From NCBI GenBank assembly GCA_025935195.1, contig JAICVS010000016.1, forward strand, positions 1 through 48,336: DNA of 48,336 nucleotides, read 5' to 3'. The notes beneath the pieces were generated by a model. It was not told the DNA's origin, made no database searches, and saw nothing but the letters and a program-made list of their open reading frames with translations. Shown here piece after piece: positions 34,115-41,290 of this stretch (positions are counted from its first letter, which is position 1; each line of letters opens with the position of its first letter). Source of the stretch: Ktedonobacterales bacterium. Lineage in GTDB: Bacteria; Chloroflexota; Ktedonobacteria; Ktedonobacterales; JADMIN01. The position numbers and the translations under genes are program-made.

Positions 34115-35317
34115 TTGGGGCGTGGGCATGCGATACTGAGCGCGAGCGGTATTCAGTTCAATCACCTCGTTGAGTGGAAACAGCCCAAGCCCGATCCTCT
34201 TGACCCCGCGCGCCTCACCCCCACTGCCTCGCTCAACCGGGCGCGTATCGTAGACCTGCCCGGCCTCGCCCTCGATCCCGATGTGCGCGGCCGGACCGGC
34301 TCCGAGCTGCTTTCGGCCCAGGCGCTCGCCGCCGCCATCCGCCCGCACGCCGCCGCGCTCGCGCTCACAGCCGAGGAGCAATCGGATGACATGCTTCTGC
34401 TCCCCGCCTTCGACCGTTCTCTCGCATCCCGCGACCCGGCCGTTCGCGCCGTCGCCCGCGATCTTGCCCGTCGCTTCGGCCGCTCTCTCGGCTATCTCCT
34501 GCTCACGCTCAGGCGCGGCGATCTGGTGAATCGCCAGGCGCGCGGCGAGTGGGACGACACCTACTGGTCTCACTGGGCTGGCATCCGCGCCATCTGGCTC
34601 GGCGGCGGGCTTGTCCGCGGTCGGCTCGGCCGCCACATCCGTCGCCATGCCACCGATCTGCTTGCCGCCAGCGGCGCATCCGATCTCGCCCTGCGCATCT
34701 CTATGTCTCCAACCTTGCTGCCGATCATCGGCGCCGCCCGCACCGTCCCACCCTCGATGCACCGCGCGGCGCTCGTCCTCGACTTCGGCGGCAGCGCCGT
34801 CAAGCGCGTCCTCGCCCGCTACGACGATGCTGGCGCCCTGGCCGCGCTCCATCCGTTCCCATCGCTGCCAGCCCCACGACTTGCCGGCGATATCACGTCC
34901 GATCCCACTCCTGAGCAGGCCCGCTCGCTCGCCGCTGAGATGGCCTGCGTGATCGCATGCTCCTGGCGCGAAGCCTCCACTGCTCATCCTGATCACCCCC
35001 TCAATCCATCCATTCCCATCAGCCTCGCCGCCTACGTGCGCAACGGCCATCCGCTGCCGCGCCAGATTGGCACCTACGCCGCCCCGCGCGCCCTCCCCGA
35101 AAACGCCGCATCGGTCCTCTCCCAGCGTGTGAGCGCGCTGGTGGATCGCCTTCTCGATGTCTCGCTCATCCACGATGGCAGCGCCGCCGCTCGTGCCCGC
35201 GCCGGCACTCCCCATGCCGCCGTCATCCTGCTCGGCACCGCCCTCGGCGTTGGCTTCATCCCGCCCACCGCGGCATCACTCCGGCCTCTTGCGACGGGCT
35301 TCACTGTTGCCCTATGA
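34115..35317 (+). CDS. ROK/ASKHA-like protein of unknown specificity
   Basis: A frame of about 400 residues, open directly after the LLM-oxidoreductase stop. The middle shows ALVLDFGGSAVKRVLARYDD (about 216-236), the phosphate-1 type loop of ASKHA nucleotide-binding proteins. The end shows VILLGTALGVGFIPP, like the GTGxGxG loop of ROK sugar kinases. The N-terminal 150 residues are unlike ordinary ROK proteins. No ATG lies near the 5' end: TTG at 34115 is used here, and the first ATG would remove about 90 residues. Start and function are therefore uncertain. A long opposite-strand frame is rejected as a shadow. Confidence 0.5.
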   Translation: MGRGHAILSASGIQFNHLVEWKQPKPDPLDPARLTPTASLNRARIVDLPGLALDPDVRGRTGSELLSAQALAAAIRPHAAALALTAEEQSDDMLLLPAFDRSLASRDPAVRAVARDLARRFGRSLGYLLLTLRRGDLVNRQARGEWDDTYWSHWAGIRAIWLGGGLVRGRLGRHIRRHATDLLAASGASDLALRISMSPTLLPIIGAARTVPPSMHRAALVLDFGGSAVKRVLARYDDAGALAALHPFPSLPAPRLAGDITSDPTPEQARSLAAEMACVIACSWREASTAHPDHPLNPSIPISLAAYVRNGHPLPRQIGTYAAPRALPENAASVLSQRVSALVDRLLDVSLIHDGSAAARARAGTPHAAVILLGTALGVGFIPPTAASLRPLATGFTVAL

Positions 35318-35469
35318 CCACCGCGCGACAAGGTCGCCCAGCGCTCTGGCGCGATGGGGCGGCGCTGGCACACAATAGGTGCGGAACGAAGCGCCCGCCC
35401 GTCTCGAACTTCGGCTTGTGGCTGTCGTGCATTGATACCGCACCTTTCATGAGGAGACCTCCATCACTT

Positions 35470-36264
35470 ATGAGCAGCTCGCGCACCTATGGCCGCGCGC
35501 CCTTCGCCGTCGCCGTCTTGCACGGCGGCCCCGGCGCGCTCGGCTCCATGGCCGCCGTCGCCCGCACGCTCGCCGCCGAATGGGGTGTGCTGGAGCCGCT
35601 GCAAGACGCGCTCTCCATCGGCGCCCAGGTGGAGGAGCTGCGCGCGATGCTCGACCAGCACGCCGATCCGCCCGTCACGGTTGTCGGCTCGTCCTGGGGC
35701 GCCATGCTCGGTCTGATCTTCGCGGCCCAGCATCCCGCGCTCGTGCGCAAGCTCATATTGGTTGGCTCCGGCCCGCTCGACGCGCGCTACGCGGCCGGCA
35801 TCAGCGAGACACGCCTTGGGCGTCTCAGCGATGACGAGCGCGGCCGGCTCAACGCTCTCGCCGCCGCTCTCGACGATCCGGCCGTGGCGGACAAGAGCGC
35901 GACGCTCGCCGCTATTGGCGCCCTCTCCGCCCGCGCTGACACCTACGATCCCTTTCCCAGCGATGCCGGGGAGACGGAGGAGACGGACGTTCGCTACGAG
36001 GTGTTCCAGCGCGTCTGGGCGGAAGCCGAAGCGCTGCGGGCACGCGGCGGATTCCTGGAGCTGGCGCGGCGGGTGGAATGCCCTGTCGTCGCCATCCACG
36101 GCGACTACGATCCGCATCCCGCCGCGGGCGTCCGCGACCCGCTCGCCGCCATCCTGCCGGACTTCCGCTTCATCCCGCTCGAACGCTGCGGCCACGAGCC
36201 GTGGATCGAGCGGCATGCTCGCGATGCGTTCTATCGCATCCTCCAGGCTGAATTGCGGGCTTGA
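35470..36264 (+). CDS. Alpha/beta-fold hydrolase
   Basis: A 264-residue cytoplasmic hydrolase. HGGPG (18-22) forms the oxyanion hole region, GSSWG (73-77) carries nucleophile Ser75, and HGDYDPHP and CGHEPWIERHAR give the likely acid and catalytic His. This suits esterase/proline-iminopeptidase-like enzymes; substrate unknown. The ATG at 35470 is chosen because GAGGAGACC lies about 13 bases upstream. An upstream in-frame stretch from 35314 looks non-coding. Confidence 0.87.
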   Translation: MSSSRTYGRAPFAVAVLHGGPGALGSMAAVARTLAAEWGVLEPLQDALSIGAQVEELRAMLDQHADPPVTVVGSSWGAMLGLIFAAQHPALVRKLILVGSGPLDARYAAGISETRLGRLSDDERGRLNALAAALDDPAVADKSATLAAIGALSARADTYDPFPSDAGETEETDVRYEVFQRVWAEAEALRARGGFLELARRVECPVVAIHGDYDPHPAAGVRDPLAAILPDFRFIPLERCGHEPWIERHARDAFYRILQAELRA

Positions 36265-36285
36265 TGACTGATAGTCAGTGGGCCG

Positions 36286-36322
36286 GCGGTCGCAACCGCG
36301 CCGGGATGGTCCGCGACGCCTG
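36286..36322 (+). repeat. Three-hairpin interspersed repeat, degenerate copy R4
   Basis: Stem 1 is intact (GCGGT-CGCA-ACCGC). The rest, CGCCGGGATGGTCCGCGACG, is shortened relative to copies R2 and R3. Confidence 0.5.
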
Positions 36323-36360
36323 GCTTGGCCTTGGCCGGACTGAATTGAGCCGCGGGCGGC

Positions 36361-36686
36361 AATGTTGACTGGCGTGGTGAACATTGCCGTTTTTGCCGCT
36401 TTTTGGCCGCGTGTCGGGGATGACTTGCGCCCGAATGCCGAATTCAAGCCGGTTTGCCGGGATCGGGAACTTGACGTTTCGTGTTATGGGCGGCAAAAGC
36501 GGCACGATCGCGGCAAAAACGGCAAGGCGAGTGGCACGGTTTTGACCGATTCCGGCACGATCTGGTACGTCCACGGCGCGGTGTATGACGTGGCTGGGCA
36601 GGGATGACCGGGATTCGCCTCGATATGCGGTTGTTCAGGTGCTAGCGGCGCGGGGTGGCGCCGCAACAGTAGAACTAATTTACCAC
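36361..36686 (+). repeat. Long interspersed element, copy B
   Basis: About 326 bases, homologous in reverse orientation to 22652-22990, with the same ordered conserved blocks. Its left end can form a hairpin (AATGTTGAC / GTGAACATT with one mismatch). The two copies lie about 13.4 kb apart as inverted repeats, flanking the site-2 protease to hydrolase region. Confidence 0.85.
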
Positions 36687-36811
36687 AAAGAGATCGGGCT
36701 GTCAAGGGGATGGCCGTGATTGTGCATCCCGTACGCGATCATGGCGCACGATCACGGCGCGTTCCCACGTGCGGCGGCGATCCAGTCCATTCGCGAGGTT
36801 CTGTTCATCCT

Positions 36812-37498
36812 ATGCCCCACATCAGCGGCCACGACATTACGGTCTTGATCCAGACCTACGGCTATTGGGCCGTGCTGTTGTTCGTCGCGGTCGAGAGCAC
36901 CGGCATCCCATTCCCTGGCGAAACGATGCTGCTGGCCGCCGCCATCTACGCCGGCGCGACACACCAGCTTGCCCTCCCTTTGGTCATCGCCGCCGCCGCC
37001 GCGGGCGCCATCTTCGGCGACAACCTGGGCTTCTTCGTTGGGCGCGAGGGCGGCTATCGCCTGCTGCGCCGCTTCGGCCACATCATCCACCTGGACGCGC
37101 GCCGCCTCAAGCTCGGCCAATATCTCTTTTTGCGCCACGGCGGCAAGATCGTCTTCTTCGGGCGCTTTGTCGCCGTCTTGCGCGCCTGGGCCGCGTTCCT
37201 GGCCGGCGCCAACCGCATGCGCTGGAGCCGCTTCCTCCTGTTCAACGCGGCGGGCGGCATTCTCTGGGCCGCGCTCTATGGCGCCGGCGGCTACCTCCTT
37301 GGCGACACGGTGCATCATCTCAGCGGACCAATTGGCATCGTCGCGCTCATCCTCGCCGCCGCCGCGACACTCGCCGGCTTCCTCTTCATCCACCGCAACG
37401 AGCGCCGCCTTGCCGACGAGGCCGACCGCGCTATTGCTGACGATCCGCTGGCGCGCTCGCCGCGCCCGCCTCGGCCTCAAACTCCGGCCACTCCCTGA
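36812..37498 (+). CDS. DedA-family membrane protein
   Basis: A 228-residue membrane protein of the DedA/VTT family, linked to phospholipid scrambling and membrane homeostasis. Hallmarks: VAVESTGIPFPGETMLLAAAIYAG, GDNLGFFVGREGGYRLL, then VFFGRFVAVLRAWAAFLAGANRMRWSRFL, with the conserved F-x-R-x3-R core. About five hydrophobic segments. The ATG at 36812 is chosen by homology to the family start; the ribosome site is weak (GCGAGGTT). Confidence 0.92.
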   Translation: MPHISGHDITVLIQTYGYWAVLLFVAVESTGIPFPGETMLLAAAIYAGATHQLALPLVIAAAAAGAIFGDNLGFFVGREGGYRLLRRFGHIIHLDARRLKLGQYLFLRHGGKIVFFGRFVAVLRAWAAFLAGANRMRWSRFLLFNAAGGILWAALYGAGGYLLGDTVHHLSGPIGIVALILAAAATLAGFLFIHRNERRLADEADRAIADDPLARSPRPPRPQTPATP

Positions 37499-37506
37499 GT
37501 GAGCCA

Positions 37507-37560
37507 GCGGTTCAAACCGCGCCTGGAGGGCCCGCGGCCGCCACGTCCGCCGCCGCGGAC
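37507..37560 (+). repeat. Three-hairpin interspersed repeat, copy R3
   Basis: GCGGTT-CA-AACCGC, then CGCCTGGAGGGCC with stem GGCC-CGC-GGCC, then GTCCGC-CGCC-GCGGAC. All three stems are perfect here. Confidence 0.8.
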
Positions 37561-37603
37561 GGGGAGATGGGGAGATGGGGAGAGGGGGGAGACGGGGAGA
37601 CGC
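37559..37603 (+). repeat. G-rich tandem array, quadruplex-prone
   Basis: Five or more G-runs of at least four bases separated by AGAT or AGAC-like spacers directly follow repeat R3. The plus strand satisfies the usual G-quadruplex pattern. It lies about 160 bases before the MOSC gene. Confidence 0.65.
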
Positions 37604-37656
37604 CCTGCGCGGATGGGGAACGGCACGCGCCCTGAATATCCATCCTCCCGCTTGTC

Positions 37657-37685
37657 TTGTAACGCATCCGGCATCCCGATACACT
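37657..37685 (+). promoter_or_regulatory. Candidate sigma70-type promoter of the MOSC gene
   Basis: TTGTAA (37657-37662), 17-base spacer, TACACT (37680-37685), about 76 bases before the GTG start. Confidence 0.45.
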
Positions 37686-37761
37686 CTCTAGCGGCGCGGG
37701 CACGAGGCCGACCGCCGAGCATCACGTTTGGCCCATTCCCTCTCGCCTCAGGAGAAGCCTT

Positions 37762-38454
37762 GTGTCCCAGCTCGCCTCCATGCGCATCGTCTCCGTCAAC
37801 GTCGGGCTCCCGCGCACCGTCGAATCCCACGGTCGCGCCGTGCGCACCGCGATCTTCAAGTCCGCCGTCGCCGGGCCCACCGCCATCCGCCACCTCAATC
37901 TCGACGGCGACCGCCAGGCGGACCTCTCCGTGCATGGCGGCCCCGACAAGGCCGTCTATGCCTACGCTGCCGAGCATTACGACGCCTGGCGCGCAGAGCT
38001 GCCGGAGGTGGACTTTCCCTTCGGCGCTTTCGGCGAGAACCTGACGATCGTGGGCCTGCGCGAAGATGACCTTGCCATCGGCGACCGCCTGCGCGCGGGC
38101 ACGGCTGAGCTGATCGTGCGCCAGCCGCGCATTCCCTGCTACAAGCTCGGCGTTCGCTTGGGCCGCGACGACATCCTCAAACGCTTCCTGAATAGCGACC
38201 GCAGCGGCGTCTATTTCGCGGTCGCGCGCGAGGGAGTGGTGGAGGCCGGCGACGCCGTCACCGTGCTGGAGCGCGACCCAGATGGCGTCCGCGTCGCGGC
38301 GATCAACCGCCTCTACCGCGACCGCCGGTCGCGCCTGCCCACGCGTCTCTCCGCGCTCCAGCGCGCCGCCGATCTGCCATCGCTCCCTGAATCCTGGCGT
38401 ACGTACTTTCGCGAGCGCGCCGCCCGGCTCAGCGCGTCGTCGCCGGCAGAGTGA
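37762..38454 (+). CDS. MOSC-domain protein
   Basis: A 230-residue protein of the MOSC (molybdenum cofactor sulfurase C-terminal) superfamily, similar to YiiM. Patterns: LSVHGGPDKAVYAYAAEHYDAW, FGENLTIVGL, IGDRLRAGTAELIVRQPRIPCYKLG (the conserved Cys for sulfur or metal handling) and GVYFAVAREGVVEAGDAV. A C-terminal helical stretch follows. The GTG at 37762 has GGAG seven bases upstream. YiiM relatives reduce hydroxylated compounds with molybdenum cofactor; the exact role is not known. Confidence 0.88.
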   Translation: MSQLASMRIVSVNVGLPRTVESHGRAVRTAIFKSAVAGPTAIRHLNLDGDRQADLSVHGGPDKAVYAYAAEHYDAWRAELPEVDFPFGAFGENLTIVGLREDDLAIGDRLRAGTAELIVRQPRIPCYKLGVRLGRDDILKRFLNSDRSGVYFAVAREGVVEAGDAVTVLERDPDGVRVAAINRLYRDRRSRLPTRLSALQRAADLPSLPESWRTYFRERAARLSASSPAE

Positions 38455-38640
38455 CCGGCATCGCCACCTGCTCCTCGTCGGCGAAGATCGTCACGCCGCC
38501 CGACGCGAAGTTGGCGAGATCAGCGGTTGCCGCCTGACCCTCCGGCGACCCCAACGCGCTCTGGGCTGCCCGCTGATCGCAAAGTACAGGCTGGCGACGC
38601 GGTGGTACGGCGCGCTCGCACGTAGAACATGCGGTTCATA
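38429..38640 (-). pseudogene. EthD-family pseudogene, C-terminal remnant with frameshifts
   Basis: On the minus strand three pieces of one EthD-like protein lie in different frames: RMFYVRA, then APYHRVASLYF, then DQRAAQSALGSPEGQ and ADLANFASGGVTIFADEEQ, ending in a stop at 38431-38429. Frame changes fall near 38610 and 38577. The N-terminal half is missing. EthD-like proteins are small dimeric alpha/beta barrels tied to ether or aromatic degradation. The end overlaps the convergent MOSC gene by 26 bases. A sequencing error could explain one frameshift but not the missing N-terminus. Confidence 0.7.
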
Positions 38641-38788
38641 GGGGTTCCATGAATCATGCGGATTCGGCGTCAATCATCCAACACACCGGCGGGTGCAACG
38701 TAGATCAGGAAATGGGGGAGTGCCGGCGCTCTGGCGGCATGTGTCAGGCCCGCCATGTGCATGAGGATGACGCAAAGGAGTGTTCGCC

Positions 38789-39262
38789 ATGCAGAACAAT
38801 CCGCCTGTGGAGAGCGACGCGCCGACCTGGCCCGCGCACGCGCCGCCATCGCCTCAGCCATACGCGCAGCCGTATCCGCCGGCAGACGCGCAGCCGTATC
38901 CCCAGCCGCGACCGGTGCCTATGCGGGCGCCACCGTCGCGCGGCGCGCGCCGATCCACCTTTCAGGCGGATCGGGTCGCGCGGGCCCTCATCCAGCTCAT
39001 CTCCCTGGCGCTCGGCATCCTCGAATCGCTGCTGCTCGTGCGTATCGTGCTGCTGCTGCTCGCCGCCAGCCCGAATGCCGGCTTCTCGCGCTTCGTCTAC
39101 GGCGTGACGGCCCAGTTCGTCGCGCCCTTCCAGGGCGTCTTCCCCAACCCGTTCAGCCTCGGCGGCGCCACACTGGACGAGGCTGCCATCCTCGCCATGA
39201 TCGTCTACGCCCTCGCCGCGCGCCTCCTCAAAATGGCCGTGCGCATGATCTCGCACCTCTGA
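38789..39262 (+). CDS. YggT-family membrane protein
   Basis: A 157-residue protein. The first 60 residues are Pro/Gln/Ala rich with PYAQPYPPADAQPYPQP repeats, likely disordered. YggT-type helices follow (about 66-90, ALIQLISLALGILESLLLVRIVLLLLAA, and 125-150), with the typical FVAPFQGVFPN between them. The family is tied to cell division or turgor. The ATG at 38789 follows AAAGGAGTG. Confidence 0.82.
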   Translation: MQNNPPVESDAPTWPAHAPPSPQPYAQPYPPADAQPYPQPRPVPMRAPPSRGARRSTFQADRVARALIQLISLALGILESLLLVRIVLLLLAASPNAGFSRFVYGVTAQFVAPFQGVFPNPFSLGGATLDEAAILAMIVYALAARLLKMAVRMISHL

Positions 39263-39588
39263 ACCGCGCGAGGCAGCGGACCACCAGTTGCAACCGCACC
39301 TGTATTTCTCCTGATTTCTCCTGATTTCTCCTCCATGTCCTCGGCGGTGAGCTCTCCGCGCAAACTTCCCCCTATCCTTGCGGACCGTCTGCATGTATCA
39401 TATACGGGGCCTGTCTCCGGCTGTGCGGTTGCTCCGCGCCGGGCATCTGGTCCGTTATAGACATACACGATACGCGCAGCCCATCGCGTCGGCTGGGCGC
39501 TCGCCACCCGCGAGACGCGGCACGGTTTGGGGCAGCGGCCGCGCCGGTACGCGCTGTTCCCGCTACCGGCCCACGAGAGGAGAGACCC
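39263..39588. other. Intergenic region with partial repeats
   Basis: No gene seen. It holds a partial three-hairpin repeat (39284-39303), a GCGTCCTC-type repeat (39303-39352) and a weak promoter candidate (TTGCGG 39378-39383, 17 bases, TATACG 39401-39406) for the membrane-protein pair. Confidence 0.4.
39284..39352 (+). repeat. Adjoining partial R-type and GCGTCCTC-type repeats (R5 and C3)
   Basis: GTTGCAACCGCACC resembles stem 1 of the three-hairpin repeat. It runs directly into CTGATTTCTC tandem units and a TCCTCGGCGGTGA end, as in copies C1 and C2. Confidence 0.45.
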
Positions 39589-41253
39589 ATGCGGCAAGCG
39601 CCTGCCGGCGGCCCCAGCGGCCCCCGTCGCGCCATCACCGACCTCTACGACGAGGAGCGGCGCACGTTCCTCGTGCAATATCCCGTCCTGCTCGTGATCG
39701 CGCTCGGCCTCACCGGCGTCGCCGCCTTCGCCATCACCGGCTTCTTCGGCCGCGACGGCTGGGCGCGCGCCATCACCCCGACCGCGCTGGATGACACCTT
39801 CCGCCAGCCCTGGGTGCTCTACCTCTGGTTCTGCGCCCTGATGCTCACCCTGCTCGCCTCGATCTTCCGCGACAAGTCATTGCGCGGCCGGCTGATCGCG
39901 ACCATCGTCGTCGCGCTGCTCGCCGTCATCGTCGTCGCCATCCTCAAGTTCAGCGATTCGCTGCCCGACTTCATCCAGCAGTTGCTGCGCGGCCATCGGC
40001 TGCTCGCCGCGTTGACCCAGAGCGCGGCGACCTACAACGTCATCAACTTCGGCATCATCGCCGTCTTCTGGGCCGATACCATGCGCCGCTGGGTGCGCCG
40101 CGCGCGCGGCCTGCCGCCCAACCCGTCCGTCAATCTCGGTCTGGGCGACCCGGCGGACTCGGCCGAGCGCGACCCGCGCGACATGCCCACGCTCCAGGAG
40201 CTGATCTCCGGCGACCTCGTAGCCGCCGCCGTGCTCACCGCCTTGCTCGCCGTCGTCTTCCAGCTCCACGTCCTGGGCAGCGTCGTGCATCCCATCACGC
40301 CCACCGGCGCACCCGCCGCGCCGCTGACGGACTGTCAGCTCTCCTGGCTCGTCGGCAACTGCCCTGGAGTCGCCGGCACGGGCACGGGCGCCAGCCTCCA
40401 CGATCCACCGACGCTCACCTTCATTGACCTCATCCAGTCGCTGGTCTTCCTGCCGCTCGGCCTGATCATCCTCGCGCTCTCCGCCACCCTCAGCGGCCTC
40501 GGCGCCGTCGGCGGCGTGGATGACGCCGCGCTCGCGGCCACGCTGCCCGCCACGGCCACCGGCGAAGGCTCCAGCACCGTGCCCATCGCCGTGGATGTCT
40601 CCACCACCATCCTCAAGACGCTGCAAAGCGCGCTCGACCGCCGCCTGCGCGTGCTCGCCAACAACGCCATCCTCTCGATCCGCACCGTCGGCTGGCCCGC
40701 GCTGCTCGTCTTCGCCACCTTCGGCCTCGCCAACCTCTCCAGCGGCATCCAGCTCTACCTGCATAGCCTGCGCGGCGGGCAGGACGCGCTCAACCTGCTG
40801 CCCGGCCTCGGCTGGGGGCTGGTCGCGCTGCTCAGCCTCGTCTTCTCCGCCACACTGCTCGTCTTCCGCTGGCGTGTCGCCGAGAACACGCTGCGCTTCC
40901 TCGGCCTGGTCGGCTTCCTCGTGCTGATCATCCTCTGGATCTTCGCCCTCGCCCTCTTCGGCATCAACAAGCTGGTGCTGGTCCTCGCCAACGCCGGCTT
41001 CGACCGCCGCCCCTTCGACCCGCCCAGCTTCGCCACCTACCTCTCAGCGGCGGCGCTCGTCCTCGCCGGCGTCTACTTCATTGGCCTGCGCCGCCTGCGC
41101 CCCACCGCGCGCCCCACCCCCGCACCCGCCGCGGCCACATCCCCCGCGCTCGTGAGCGCCGCCGTGCGCGCCAGCGCGGACCCCGGCGCCACCAGCCCGC
41201 GCACTCCCATGCCATCCACCACGGAGACGACCCTGCCGCCTCGCGCCGACTGA
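39589..41253 (+). CDS. Polytopic membrane protein of unknown family, paralogue 1
   Basis: A 554-residue integral membrane protein with about nine hydrophobic segments. No known family is recognised. Motifs shared with the next gene: (A/T)DLYDE-RR-FLVQYPV near residue 17, PW-LYLWFCAL, NFGIIA-FW--T-RRW-RRA, D-IQ-LV-LPLGL--LALSA, and FRWRVAEN-LRFLGLVGF. The C-terminus is an Ala/Pro-rich cytoplasmic tail. The ATG at 39589 follows GAGAGGAGAGA. It is 37 bases upstream of its paralogue, so the two are surely co-expressed. Confidence 0.75.
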   Translation: MRQAPAGGPSGPRRAITDLYDEERRTFLVQYPVLLVIALGLTGVAAFAITGFFGRDGWARAITPTALDDTFRQPWVLYLWFCALMLTLLASIFRDKSLRGRLIATIVVALLAVIVVAILKFSDSLPDFIQQLLRGHRLLAALTQSAATYNVINFGIIAVFWADTMRRWVRRARGLPPNPSVNLGLGDPADSAERDPRDMPTLQELISGDLVAAAVLTALLAVVFQLHVLGSVVHPITPTGAPAAPLTDCQLSWLVGNCPGVAGTGTGASLHDPPTLTFIDLIQSLVFLPLGLIILALSATLSGLGAVGGVDDAALAATLPATATGEGSSTVPIAVDVSTTILKTLQSALDRRLRVLANNAILSIRTVGWPALLVFATFGLANLSSGIQLYLHSLRGGQDALNLLPGLGWGLVALLSLVFSATLLVFRWRVAENTLRFLGLVGFLVLIILWIFALALFGINKLVLVLANAGFDRRPFDPPSFATYLSAAALVLAGVYFIGLRRLRPTARPTPAPAAATSPALVSAAVRASADPGATSPRTPMPSTTETTLPPRAD

Positions 41254-41290
41254 CCTCGCGCCGGCCGGCACCACAGAGGAGGTATCCCTC

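Larger units (their letters stand above)
36265..36811. other. Intergenic region with repeat R4 and long element copy B
   Basis: No confident gene. A degenerate three-hairpin repeat (36286-36322) is followed by element copy B (36361-36686). The remaining 125 bases before the DedA gene hold no recognised site. Confidence 0.6.

Noticed and set aside
33107-35215. 702-residue open frame on the minus strand
   Set aside because: It lies opposite the LLM oxidoreductase and ROK-like genes. It reads as Gly/Arg/Glu-rich, low-conservation sequence typical of antisense frames in GC-rich DNA.
22652-36686. Composite transposon bounded by the two 330-bp copies
   Set aside because: The enclosed genes are ordinary, no transposase is present and the copies are diverged, so an active composite element is not supported.
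37500-37520. GGTTCAAACC resembling a tRNA T-arm
   Set aside because: It is stem 1 of the interspersed repeat; no acceptor, D or anticodon arms surround it. No tRNA was found in the window.
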